Positions 1-7,853 of a stretch of 64,000 nt of DNA are shown one piece after another (position 1 is the first letter of the stretch; each line of letters opens with the position of its first letter). The DNA comes from Mesorhizobium loti (lineage in GTDB: Bacteria; Pseudomonadota; Alphaproteobacteria; Rhizobiales; Rhizobiaceae): positions 1,736,001 to 1,800,000 of the forward strand of contig AP017605.1 of assembly GCA_002356515.1 (NCBI GenBank), written 5' to 3'. The notes under the pieces are model-generated. The model did not search any database. It was not told where the DNA came from and saw nothing but the letters and a program-made list of their open reading frames with translations. The position numbers and the translations under genes are program-made.

Positions 1-800
1 AGCCGTGTCGTCGAACTGACCGTTTGCGCGATCGAGGATACCTGTCCTGCAAAAGTCCGGCCGGAGGCGTCGACGACATTGGCCGCCTGCCCGACCGAGA
101 CCGACGGAAGGTCTTTTTCGGGGACAAGCACGCCGACTTCCAGCCGGCCGTCGCGGATGATCTTCATCAGCTCGGTGCCGGCCTGGACGATCGACCCGGC
201 AACCGCCGGCCGGCTGGAGACGATGCCGTCGAAGGGCGCGCGGATGGTCGCCTGGTCGAGTTGGGCCTGCAGCCGCTCGGCGGCGGCCTTGGCCTGTTCA
301 AGCGCGGCCCGGCCGGTCTTGACGGCGGTCGCCTTATCCTCAGCCGTTTCGGCGCTGATCGCCTTGCTGGCCAGCAGCCTGTCGGCGCGGCCGGCGGCGG
401 AGATCGCCGTGTCCAGCGTCGCCTGGGCCTGGTCGACGGCGGCCTTCTGCTCGGCCAGCTGTGCCTTGAGCACCGAGGCGTCGAGCCGCGCGACGACATC
501 GCCGGCCCGCACATGGTCGCCTTCGCCAACCAGCACCTCGGTCAATTTGAGGCTGGAGGTCTCGGCGCCGATGGTTGCTTCCTGCCAGGCGGAGACGGTG
601 CCGGTGGCGCTGATCGACGAGGCGATTGCCTGCGAGCGCACTTTTTCGACCGCGACCGTGAGGCTGGCGCGCGGCGCAGCGACGGCTGGCGCGGCCGGTT
701 CAACGGTCGCGCGCCCATAGGCTCTCAGCGCCGCCATCGCCCCCAGGACGGTCAGCACGCCGGCCAGGACAAGATAGGTCTTACGCGATCTTGCGGTCAT
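1..800 (-). CDS. Efflux RND/HlyD-family periplasmic adaptor subunit (partial, 3' end outside window)
   Basis: Membrane-fusion (adaptor) protein that would link an inner-membrane pump to an outer-membrane channel in the periplasm. The frame reads leftward from an ATG at 800 and runs off the window edge, giving about 266 residues of an expected 350-400. An N-terminal hydrophobic stretch (about residues 9-24, YLVLAGVLTVLGAMAAL) is the anchor. It is followed by a biotinyl-lipoyl-like half (TGTVSAWQEATIGAE, then VGEGDHVRAGDVVARLD), an Ala/Gln-rich helical hairpin, and the second lipoyl half (ATIRAPFDGIVSSRPAVAGS). The pump gene should lie beyond position 1. Substrate cannot be told. The family assignment is firm from the IRAPFDG signature. 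Confidence 0.85.
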   Translation of the reverse strand, partial: MTARSRKTYLVLAGVLTVLGAMAALRAYGRATVEPAAPAVAAPRASLTVAVEKVRSQAIASSISATGTVSAWQEATIGAETSSLKLTEVLVGEGDHVRAGDVVARLDASVLKAQLAEQKAAVDQAQATLDTAISAAGRADRLLASKAISAETAEDKATAVKTGRAALEQAKAAAERLQAQLDQATIRAPFDGIVSSRPAVAGSIVQAGTELMKIIRDGRLEVGVLVPEKDLPSVSVGQAANVVDASGRTFAGQVSSIAQTVSSTTR

Positions 801-993
801 GATGTCCGTGGCCGTTGGGCTGCTGCGAAACCGGCAGCGACAGGCGCCATGCGGCAAAGTGCAAGCGCACCGCGCCCTTCAGCGTATCGGTCGGCAGCGC
901 CGCCGGCGTGGCGGCATGGCTGACGCCCTGACAGACCGAGAGCCTCGGGCTCATCGATGCGATCAGCCGCAGCATCATCATGGCTTCCCACAT
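781..993 (-). CDS. Small hypothetical protein overlapping the efflux adaptor start
   Basis: A 70-residue ORF from ATG 993 (GGAAG about 9 nt upstream) to TAA at 781, so its end overlaps the adaptor ATG at 800 by 20 nt in another frame. The sequence begins MWEAMMMLRLIASMSP and ends in a His-rich tail (GHGHHDRK). The overlap would allow translational coupling with the adaptor. I do not recognise a family. The product is basic with Ala/Leu-rich stretches and could be a chance frame, so confidence is moderate. Confidence 0.4.
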   Translation of the reverse strand: MWEAMMMLRLIASMSPRLSVCQGVSHAATPAALPTDTLKGAVRLHFAAWRLSLPVSQQPNGHGHHDRKIA

Positions 994-1025
994 TGCCGTG
1001 CTTCCATTGTGGATGAGTTTGAACG

Positions 1026-1055
1026 GTGGGATGGCGGAACATGCCGCCATCCCAC
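1026..1055 (-). terminator. Perfect 12-bp hairpin between the Spy-like gene and the efflux genes
   Basis: Arms 1026-1037 and 1044-1055 are exact reverse complements with a 6-nt loop (AACATG). It lies 63 bases past the stop of the Spy-like gene, which reads leftward. No clear T-run follows on that strand, so it may be a weak terminator, an mRNA-stabilising stem or an attenuator before the small ORF and adaptor. Confidence 0.4.
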
Positions 1056-1117
1056 GAGACCGGCCGGCCCGAGAACGGGTTGGACATCGGGCCGGCCGGC
1101 GCAACCGGACGGAGTTG

Positions 1118-1819
1118 TCAGCCATTCCCGGGCTGGGGCGGCGGAAGCTGTCCGCCCTGGTCGGGCGGACCTCCAGGTCCGGCTGCGTCTTCCGGCGGGC
1201 CGCCCCAAGGACCGGGGGGTGGTCCATGGGGGCGTTCCGCCGAAGCCAGGATTTCGAGCTGTTCGGGCGACAGCTTGGTGCGCAGCTCGGCGATCGCGTC
1301 CTTCAGCTTGGCGGCCGAAGCCGCGCGAGCCGTGACCTCGTCGGCCAGCCTTTCCTGGAAGGCGAACGGATCGGGCTTGCCGCCCGGAGCCGCATCGGGT
1401 CCCTTGGCCTCGGGTTCACCCGGGCCGGGGCCGCCAGTGCCGCCGGGGCCGCGATCATGCCGTGGCGGCGCAAGCACGGCCTGCAGCGCGCTGGTGTAGT
1501 CGCGCCAGGCGTCGAGCTGTTCGCTGCGGATGCCGACGCGTGTCTCCAGCGCCGCCAGCCGGGCGGCCAGCATGAATTCCGGCGGCGGTCCCATACGGTG
1601 CGGGCCGAAGCCTTCCGGACCCTGCGGACCAAAACCGTGCGGACCAGGCCGCATCGGCCCATGCGGGCCATTCTGGCCAAACCAGCCCATCGGGCCATGG
1701 TCGGGTCCATCCTGAGCGATGACCGGGGGCTCGCCGGCGCGGGCATCGGGCTGTGCCGCCAGCACGGGGTGGATTGCGGCGACGGAAAACAGGCCGAGCG
1801 CAAGAAGTCTGCTTCGCAT
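1118..1819 (-). CDS. Spy/CpxP-like (LTxxQ-motif) periplasmic protein
   Basis: A 233-residue exported protein. The start is ATG 1819, preceded by AAGGAA at good spacing, and opens with a signal peptide (RSRLLALGLFSVAAIHPVLA, cleavage expected after AxA near residue 21). A region rich in Gly, Pro, His and Met (residues about 35-75, e.g. GPHGPMRPGPHGFGPQGPEG) comes next. Two LTxxQ-like segments follow (IRSEQLDAWRDY and LSPEQLEIL), the hallmark of Spy/CpxP periplasmic chaperone or metal-sensor proteins. The C-terminus is again Gly/Pro-rich. It is divergent from a two-component system, the usual arrangement for CpxP-like accessory proteins, so it may be a target or modulator of that system. The His/Met-rich linker suggests metal binding, which is inference. 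Confidence 0.75.
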   Translation of the reverse strand: MRSRLLALGLFSVAAIHPVLAAQPDARAGEPPVIAQDGPDHGPMGWFGQNGPHGPMRPGPHGFGPQGPEGFGPHRMGPPPEFMLAARLAALETRVGIRSEQLDAWRDYTSALQAVLAPPRHDRGPGGTGGPGPGEPEAKGPDAAPGGKPDPFAFQERLADEVTARAASAAKLKDAIAELRTKLSPEQLEILASAERPHGPPPGPWGGPPEDAAGPGGPPDQGGQLPPPQPGNG

Positions 1820-2025
1820 GACGGTGTTCCTTTCTCTCATGCATCGGACAGCCCTGAGGATAGGAAGCCTGTTTGTCTGCTTCGCGTCGGCATGTTGCCG
1901 AAGGTTTCCGCAAAGCGGCAATTTGTTTCCGAACGTTTCTCGCCCCCGGTCAGAAACATTGCGTTGCAATTTTCCATGCCGCTGGCGCGCGCGCCCCCTA
2001 TAATCAGAGCCAAGCAAGGGCACGC

Positions 2026-2754
2026 ATGATGCAATCACAACCCCATATCCTCGTCGTGGACGACGACCGCGAGATCCGCACGCTGCTCGGCCGCTATCTT
2101 GACGGCCAGGGTTTTCGCGTCTCGGTGGCGGCCGACCGGCGCGAATGCGAGCAGAAGCTTGGCGTCGGCCAGTTCGACCTTGTCGTGCTCGACGTCATGC
2201 TGCCGGACGGTTCGGGGCTCGACATCTGCCGCGGCTTGCGCGACCGCAAGCCGCATGTCCCGGTCATTCTGCTGACGGCACTGAAGGAAGATGTAGACCG
2301 CATCATCGGCCTGGAGCTCGGCGCCGATGACTATCTCGGCAAGCCGTTCAACCCGCGCGAACTCACCGCCCGCATCCGCGCCGTGCTGCGGCGCGCCGCA
2401 CCCGAGGAGGTGCCGGCTCCCCGTGCACGCATCTACCGCTTCGCCAGCTACCGGCTGGAACCCGACACCCGCAAGGTGACGGATGGGCGGGGCGAGCTCG
2501 TCGACCTCACCGGCGCCGAATTCGACCTTCTGCAGGTCTTCCTCGACCGCCCCGGCCGGCTGCTGTCGCGCGACCAGTTGCTTGATCTCACGCAAGGCCG
2601 CGAGCGCGACCCGCTCGAACGCTCGGTCGACGTGCTGATGAGCCGGCTGCGCCGCAAATTCTCCGACACCGGCGACGGCCCGCTGTTCAAGACCGTGCGC
2701 AATGGCGGCTACCAGCTGACCGCGCGTGTCGAGACGGTGGAGATCCCGGCGTGA
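2026..2754 (+). CDS. OmpR/PhoB-family two-component response regulator
   Basis: DNA-binding response regulator of 242 residues. The receiver domain occupies about residues 7-120, with the acidic pocket (VVDDDRE), phospho-acceptor Asp56 (VVLDVMLPDGSG) and the conserved Lys in LGKPFNPREL. A winged-helix output domain covers about residues 138-235 (LTGAEFDLLQVFL, RSVDVLMSRLRRKF, VRNGGYQL). The start at ATG 2026 follows AAGGG; a second ATG at 2029 is possible. The stop overlaps the kinase start by 4 bases (GTGA), so the pair is translationally coupled. The divergently transcribed Spy-like gene, about 206 bp away, is a likely regulon member. Confidence 0.9.
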   Translation: MMQSQPHILVVDDDREIRTLLGRYLDGQGFRVSVAADRRECEQKLGVGQFDLVVLDVMLPDGSGLDICRGLRDRKPHVPVILLTALKEDVDRIIGLELGADDYLGKPFNPRELTARIRAVLRRAAPEEVPAPRARIYRFASYRLEPDTRKVTDGRGELVDLTGAEFDLLQVFLDRPGRLLSRDQLLDLTQGRERDPLERSVDVLMSRLRRKFSDTGDGPLFKTVRNGGYQLTARVETVEIPA

Positions 2755-3995
2755 ACTCGTTGCGCCGAAGGCTGATCATCCTGCTGGTGGCCTCGATCAT
2801 CGGCGTCGTCGGCCTTGCCACGACCGTGGCGATCAAGGTGCTCGGCGGGCCATCGCCGGAACTGATCATGGGGCCGGTTGCCCGTCAGGTCCAATTCATG
2901 GTGCAGCTGGTTCCCGGCCATGTGCCTGGCGCGGGCGATGCTCCGCTGACCATCCGCGACCACCCCGCCGATGGTCCGGTGGACCGCAAGCACACGCGCG
3001 TGCTCAACGACATCCTGCGTGACGACGGCCTCGGCCTCTCGGCCGTCGTCAGCCGTACTCCGGGCACTCCCGGCATGGTCGCGTCGGTGGCGCTTCCCGA
3101 CAAACGCTGGATGATCATCGACGTCCCCGACTTCGATCCGCCGAGGGATGTCTGGCTGGTTCTCGCCGGCTGGATCACGCTGATCGCGCTCGGCGCCACC
3201 GCCGTGTCGGTCTATTTCACCAGCGTGCTGGTGCGGCCGCTGGAAATGCTGGAGGCCGCCGTCTCGAAGATCGGCTCGGACGGCTTGCTGGCGCAGCTGC
3301 CGGAAGAGGGCTCGGCCGAGGTCAGGGCGACGGCGCATGCGCTGAACCAGCTCTCCTCGCGGCTGCGCGCGGCCATGGAGAGCCGCATGCGCCTGGTCGC
3401 CGCCGCCGGCCATGATCTGCGCACGCCGATGACGCGCATGCGACTGCGCGCCGAATTCCTCGAGGAAGACCGCGACAAATGGCTTCACGATCTCGACGAA
3501 CTCGACCGCATCGCCGACAGCGCCATCCGCCTGGTGCGCGAGGAGGTGAACCAGGACGCCGTTGAGCCGCTGGACCTGGAAAAGATGGTGCGCGACATCG
3601 AAGCCGAAATGGTCACGCTCGGCCATGCCGTCTCGATCGGCCCTCTGGACAAGGTGTCGGTGCGCGCCGGCGCGCTCGGCCTGCGCCGCGCCCTGCGCAA
3701 CCTGATCGTCAACGCCGCCACCCACGGCAAGGCCTGCACCATCGCCCTTTCGGCCATCGACAGGCGCGCCGTGCTGACCATTTCCGACAACGGCCCGGGC
3801 ATCCCGCCCGACCTCATCAACAAGGCCTTCGAGCCCTTCTTCCGCGTCGACCCCGGCCGCCAGCAATTCATCCCCGGCGCGGGGTTGGGCCTCGCCATCG
3901 CCAAGGAGATTATCGAGCGCTACGGCGGGACCGTGACGCTGGAGAACCGCAAGGGGGGTGGGCTGGCGCAGACGGTGGTGTTCAAGGCTGTGTGA
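2751..3995 (+). CDS. Two-component sensor histidine kinase
   Basis: Membrane sensor kinase of 414 residues starting at a GTG inside the regulator stop. TM1 spans about residues 8-28 and TM2 about 134-156; a periplasmic sensor segment of about 105 residues lies between. A HAMP linker (VRPLEMLEAAVSKIG) leads to the HisKA helix with phospho-acceptor His221 (AAGHDLRTPMTRMRL). The HATPase domain shows the N-box (LRNLIVNAATHG), G1 (SDNGPGIP) and G2 (GAGLGLAIAKEI). It resembles EnvZ-type kinases in layout. The signal is unknown; proximity to the Spy-like gene hints at envelope or metal stress. Confidence 0.9.
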   Translation: MNSLRRRLIILLVASIIGVVGLATTVAIKVLGGPSPELIMGPVARQVQFMVQLVPGHVPGAGDAPLTIRDHPADGPVDRKHTRVLNDILRDDGLGLSAVVSRTPGTPGMVASVALPDKRWMIIDVPDFDPPRDVWLVLAGWITLIALGATAVSVYFTSVLVRPLEMLEAAVSKIGSDGLLAQLPEEGSAEVRATAHALNQLSSRLRAAMESRMRLVAAAGHDLRTPMTRMRLRAEFLEEDRDKWLHDLDELDRIADSAIRLVREEVNQDAVEPLDLEKMVRDIEAEMVTLGHAVSIGPLDKVSVRAGALGLRRALRNLIVNAATHGKACTIALSAIDRRAVLTISDNGPGIPPDLINKAFEPFFRVDPGRQQFIPGAGLGLAIAKEIIERYGGTVTLENRKGGGLAQTVVFKAV

Positions 3996-4535
3996 GGCGT
4001 AAGCAAGCCGTTTTGCCAGCCGACGAAAAAGGGCGACTATGCTGCACCGCGAAAAGTCAATGATTCCAATTCATTCGCGGGTAGATCGGTATGAAATCAA
4101 ATAGATAAAATGTAGATTTCTCAAATTTCGAGATTTTTTTACAAATATTCGAGCGCCTCCTGTCTCCCTAGGCAGAAGTGCTTCCGATCAACCAAAGCGG
4201 GTAGATCGATACAACTCGAACCACAGGGTTGAAGTGCTATTAAAAATCGCAAGAAAGCGGGAAAATGCCGGTTTTTCGCCAATTTCTTGCCTTGCTCACA
4301 TAAGTATTTCAGCCTGCTAGATTTTTTGTGTTGCACCGCACAATGCCGTGACCGAACCATCACCTGGGGGACTCGTTTGCGACTGGATATACGCCGTGGA
4401 GGATTCCGCCAGCTTGACGAACTTGAGCCGTCCATCCGTCGAGTTCGTTCCTGGCTCGGATGGACTCGCAAGGCTCGGGTTTGACAGTGCCGGGTCGAGG
4501 GCCAGGCGGCACGGACATCACATGGGCGCAAGCTG
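3996..4535. other. AT-rich intergenic leader of the glycan operon
   Basis: A 540-bp gene-free stretch. Roughly 4040-4340 is clearly poorer in G+C than both flanks. It contains two copies of a 12-bp direct repeat and a weak inverted repeat TTGTG-N8-CACAA at 4326-4343. ORFs crossing it in several frames lack codon bias and family resemblance. The region probably carries the promoter for the downstream acyltransferase operon, but no sigma-70 boxes can be assigned with confidence. Confidence 0.5.
4077..4208. repeat. 12-bp direct repeat pair, 120 bp apart
   Basis: GCGGGTAGATCG occurs at 4077-4088 and again at 4197-4208, followed by GT and AT respectively. Start-to-start spacing is 120 bp. Both copies lie in the AT-rich leader of the glycan operon and could be regulator-binding sites or traces of an insertion. 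Confidence 0.5.
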
Positions 4536-5708
4536 ATGGCAAACGCCCGCGACATCCAACTGGATGCATTGAGGGCCATCGCCGTGACGATGGTGTTGTA
4601 CTCCCATTTCTTCGCGGCGGGAGGATCTTCCTTCTGGGGCCATATCGGTGTGCGGCTGTTCTTCGTGCTGAGCGGCTTCCTGATCACGCGCCTTCTCCTG
4701 GAAGCGCGTGCGGCCGCCGCGTTCGAAACCGGCCCGGCGCTGCGGTCCTTCTACGTCAGACGGGCGCTACGGATATTCCCTCCCTATTTTGCCGTGCTGG
4801 GTTTCGTCTGGCTGTTTGATCTGGAGCAGTCCAGGGGATCGCTGGTCTGGCATGCGCTTTACCTGTCGAATTTCTGGTATGCGCTTCACAACAACTGGAA
4901 CCCCTGGGTGCTGTGCCATTTCTGGAGCCTGAGCATCGAGGAGCAGTTCTATCTGGCCTGGCCACTGGTCGTCCTTTTGGCCCCACGCCGGCGCTTCGAA
5001 CAGATCTGCATCGGTGTCATCGCCCTGTCGCTGGCCTATCGCTTTTACTGGCCGCTCACCGCCAACACGGCGCTGGCGCGCGACCTGCTGCCACCGGCAT
5101 CCATGGATGCGCTGGCGACGGGCGCGCTGCTTGCCTGCTGGCGCTCCAGAGGTGCGGCCCTGCCGCAATGGATGCGGCTAGGCTGGCCTGCCTTCGCGGC
5201 CGCATTCCTTGTCATCGAATGGTTTGTCCCGGCGCCTGCCGATCCGATGCTGGAATGGGCCCATTGGCTGGTGCGGCAAGTCCTGCCCCTGGTGCCGCTG
5301 ATGGTCATCGTCGCCGCCTGTTCGCGCGGCCTTGGCGGCACCCTTGGCAGGCTCGCGGAGCTGCCGCCGCTGCTGGCCCTCGGCCGTATCAGCTACGGCG
5401 TTTATCTCTATCATCCGATATTGCTGTCGCTCGCCGTCAAGTCGCAGCCGTGGATTCCGCTCAATGTTTCGCAGCAAGGACCAGGACGGTTCCTGGTTGC
5501 AGGCACCGCCACGATTGTCGTGGCCTCGGTTTCCTGGATGGTTTTCGAAAGGCCGCTCAACAGCCTCAAGCGCCACTTCCCGTATGTCCGGCGAGCCCAG
5601 GCCGGTCATGCCGGCTGGTTTGCGCGGCCGGTGGAAGCCTATCCCGGCGGATCGCCCGATGGCCGCACGCCTTCCCTCGACCTCCCGCGAACGGATGCAA
5701 GACGATGA
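4536..5708 (+). CDS. Acyltransferase 3 family membrane protein
   Basis: Integral membrane O-acyltransferase of 390 residues, of the family that adds acetyl or other acyl groups to exopolysaccharide, O-antigen or Nod-factor-like glycans. The N-terminal signature (IQLDALRAIAVTMVLYSHF, with the catalytic-type His) and the second motif (LSIEEQFYLAWPL) are typical. About ten hydrophobic segments follow. The C-terminus (from about residue 345) is a short cytoplasmic Arg/Pro-rich tail. The stop overlaps the next ATG (ATGA at 5705), so it is the first gene of a coupled operon with two glycosyltransferases and an ABC exporter. The SD at ATG 4536 is weak. The acyl donor and glycan are not determinable. 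Confidence 0.88.
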   Translation: MANARDIQLDALRAIAVTMVLYSHFFAAGGSSFWGHIGVRLFFVLSGFLITRLLLEARAAAAFETGPALRSFYVRRALRIFPPYFAVLGFVWLFDLEQSRGSLVWHALYLSNFWYALHNNWNPWVLCHFWSLSIEEQFYLAWPLVVLLAPRRRFEQICIGVIALSLAYRFYWPLTANTALARDLLPPASMDALATGALLACWRSRGAALPQWMRLGWPAFAAAFLVIEWFVPAPADPMLEWAHWLVRQVLPLVPLMVIVAACSRGLGGTLGRLAELPPLLALGRISYGVYLYHPILLSLAVKSQPWIPLNVSQQGPGRFLVAGTATIVVASVSWMVFERPLNSLKRHFPYVRRAQAGHAGWFARPVEAYPGGSPDGRTPSLDLPRTDARR

Positions 5709-6811
5709 CCGCCGCGCCGCTCGTCTCCGTCCTGCTGCCGGTCTACAATGCCGGACCCTATCTCGCAGCGGCACTTGGAAGCATCCTGCGCCAGGATTAC
5801 CGCCGCCTGGAGGTCATCGCGATCGATGACGGGTCGAGCGACAATTCGCTCGAAATCCTAGAGCGATACCGGCAGGCCGACAGTCGCGTCTCGATCATCT
5901 CGCGCGAAAATCGCGGCCTCGTGGCGACGCTCAACGAAGGGCTGGCGGTCACCCGGGGCGAACTGGTCGCGCGGATGGACGCCGACGACATCGCCTATCC
6001 CTGGCGCCTGTCGCGCCAGGTGGCGCTGTTCGAGCAGCGGCCCGAGCTCGGCTTCTGCGGCGCCGGCGTCGACATGTTGATCCGCGGCCGCATCGCCAGG
6101 GGCAAGCCCGATCCGGTGTTCCAGTTCGGCCGCATGCCCATACTGGCGATGTTCTTCACCATCTTCATGCACCCGACGGTCGTCTACAACAGGAAGGTCA
6201 TCGAAGACGCCGCTCTCAACTACGACCCGACCTACCGGCACGCCGAGGATTTCGATCTCTTCCGGCGGCTGGCCGCTCGTTACCCGGCAGCCATGATGCC
6301 CGAAAACCTGCTCGTCTACCGTACGCATCAGGGGAGCGTGACCCACCGGCACAGCAAGGAGATGCGCAGGACGCATTTGCGCATCGTGGCCGAGAACCTC
6401 GAGCGCGAGGGCCTCGCGCAAGCCACGCGGGACCTGCGCGACATCGGCGAAGCGGTCAGCCACGACACGGTTACCCGCGCGGCCGACTTCATTCTCGCGC
6501 TGGAGGAGCGGATCTGCTCGCTGCCGGACGAGACGCGGCCGAGCTTCGAGGCCGGCGCGCTCAACCTGTTCTATTTCCTTTACCAGCTCGTCGCCGACGA
6601 AAAGCAGCCCCCATTGACGCATGAACTGCTGACGCGGACCGCGAAATGGAACGCCATCCGGCGGCGCGAGAAATATGCGTTGCGGCCGGGCGCCTGGGCG
6701 CCCTGGCTCAGCCGCGCCTCGCTGTCGGCCGGCAAGCAGGCGGACGCCGTGGAATACTTCTTCAAATCCGCGCCCGCCGCGGCGGTTCTGGCATCTCATC
6801 AGGTGGGCTAG
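5705..6811 (+). CDS. Glycosyltransferase family 2
   Basis: Cytoplasmic inverting GT-A transferase of 368 residues. The nucleotide-sugar fold starts at once (VSVLLPVYNAGPYLAAAL), with the DDGSSDNS loop (about residues 40-47) and the metal-binding DxD as RMDADD (about residues 91-96). The C-terminal third is unconserved and helical. Translation is coupled to the acyltransferase by ATGA, and the next gene starts 4 bp downstream. It probably adds one sugar to the glycan handled by this operon. Donor and acceptor are unknown. Confidence 0.88.
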   Translation: MTAAPLVSVLLPVYNAGPYLAAALGSILRQDYRRLEVIAIDDGSSDNSLEILERYRQADSRVSIISRENRGLVATLNEGLAVTRGELVARMDADDIAYPWRLSRQVALFEQRPELGFCGAGVDMLIRGRIARGKPDPVFQFGRMPILAMFFTIFMHPTVVYNRKVIEDAALNYDPTYRHAEDFDLFRRLAARYPAAMMPENLLVYRTHQGSVTHRHSKEMRRTHLRIVAENLEREGLAQATRDLRDIGEAVSHDTVTRAADFILALEERICSLPDETRPSFEAGALNLFYFLYQLVADEKQPPLTHELLTRTAKWNAIRRREKYALRPGAWAPWLSRASLSAGKQADAVEYFFKSAPAAAVLASHQVG

Positions 6812-6815
6812 AGGC

Positions 6816-7853
6816 ATGACCGTAAAAGCCCACCAACCTCTGCAACGCGACCGTTCGACGGCGCTTGGCGGCGCCCCGGCCGGTCTGCGAGCGGAGCGAT
6901 CAGGCCCGGAAGTCAGCTTCATCATCTGCACGCGCAACCGCGTCGCCGTGCTCGAGGCCTGCATCAAGTCGGTACAGGCCGCGTGCCGTGCCCATGCCGG
7001 CTTCGCGGCCGAGCTCGTGGTCGTCGACAATGGCTCGAGCGACCGCACGGCGGAACGCCTGGCCAGCATCGCCGCTAAGTCGGACATTCCATTCACGCCC
7101 GTCTGCGAGACACGCCCCGGACTGGCGGCGGCCCGCAACGCCGGATTGCGGCGCGCGCGGGGGCGGGTGCTGGTGTTCGTCGATGACGATTGCGCGGTGC
7201 ATCTCGACTATCTACGCGACCTGGAGCGGCACAATGCATCCGGGGAACAATGGCTCATCCGCGGAGGCCGCGTCGAGCTTGGCGATCCCAGGGACCTGCC
7301 TTTCACGATCAAGCGATCGCGGGTGCGCGAGCGGCTGACGCCCGATATTCATCCCGGCGGTTTCGTGCTGGGCTGCAACATGACGATGCACCGCGACGTC
7401 GCGGCCCGCATCGGCTATTTCGACGAACGCTTCGGCGCGGGCGGGCCGTTGCGGTCGGCGGAGGATACCGACTACCTCGTGCGGGCGGTGCGGCTCGGCA
7501 TCGCGGTCGAGTATGTGCCGGATATGACGATATTCCACCATCACGGCCGGCGGGACCGCAAAGCCATCGAAAAGCTCCACCGCGACTACAGCCTGGGCAA
7601 TGGCGGGCTCTGCCTGAAACACATTCGCCACGCGCCCTGGTTGCTTCGCCATTTCTACTGGGCCGTGAGAGGAGCTTTCCGGGAATTGGCGGGCGGCCCC
7701 GCATTCGATCGCGAACTCGATCTGTCGCACTGGCCGATCGTCGGCATGAATGTGCTCGGCGCGGCCAGGTACGCACTGCTTCTGCTGGCGAGACGGCCAC
7801 AGGCCGAGCCGGTGCGGCAGGATCAACAGGCCAATGCCGAGGCACCGCTCTGA
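6816..7853 (+). CDS. Glycosyltransferase family 2
   Basis: Second GT-A transferase of the operon, 345 residues, start ATG 6816. After a variable N-terminus of about 30 residues come VSFIICTRNRVAVLEACI, VVDNGSSDRT and the metal-binding VFVDDDCAV. A later EDTDYLVRAVRLG segment is the usual ED motif of the acceptor half. It belongs to the same broad family as the preceding enzyme but is not a close copy, so the two probably add different residues. Its TGA overlaps the next ATG (TGATG at 7851-7855). Confidence 0.88.
   Translation: MTVKAHQPLQRDRSTALGGAPAGLRAERSGPEVSFIICTRNRVAVLEACIKSVQAACRAHAGFAAELVVVDNGSSDRTAERLASIAAKSDIPFTPVCETRPGLAAARNAGLRRARGRVLVFVDDDCAVHLDYLRDLERHNASGEQWLIRGGRVELGDPRDLPFTIKRSRVRERLTPDIHPGGFVLGCNMTMHRDVAARIGYFDERFGAGGPLRSAEDTDYLVRAVRLGIAVEYVPDMTIFHHHGRRDRKAIEKLHRDYSLGNGGLCLKHIRHAPWLLRHFYWAVRGAFRELAGGPAFDRELDLSHWPIVGMNVLGAARYALLLLARRPQAEPVRQDQQANAEAPL

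Noticed and set aside
4139..4687. 182-codon minus-strand ORF across the AT-rich leader
   Set aside because: It has no SD or family resemblance and runs into the acyltransferase gene on the other strand.
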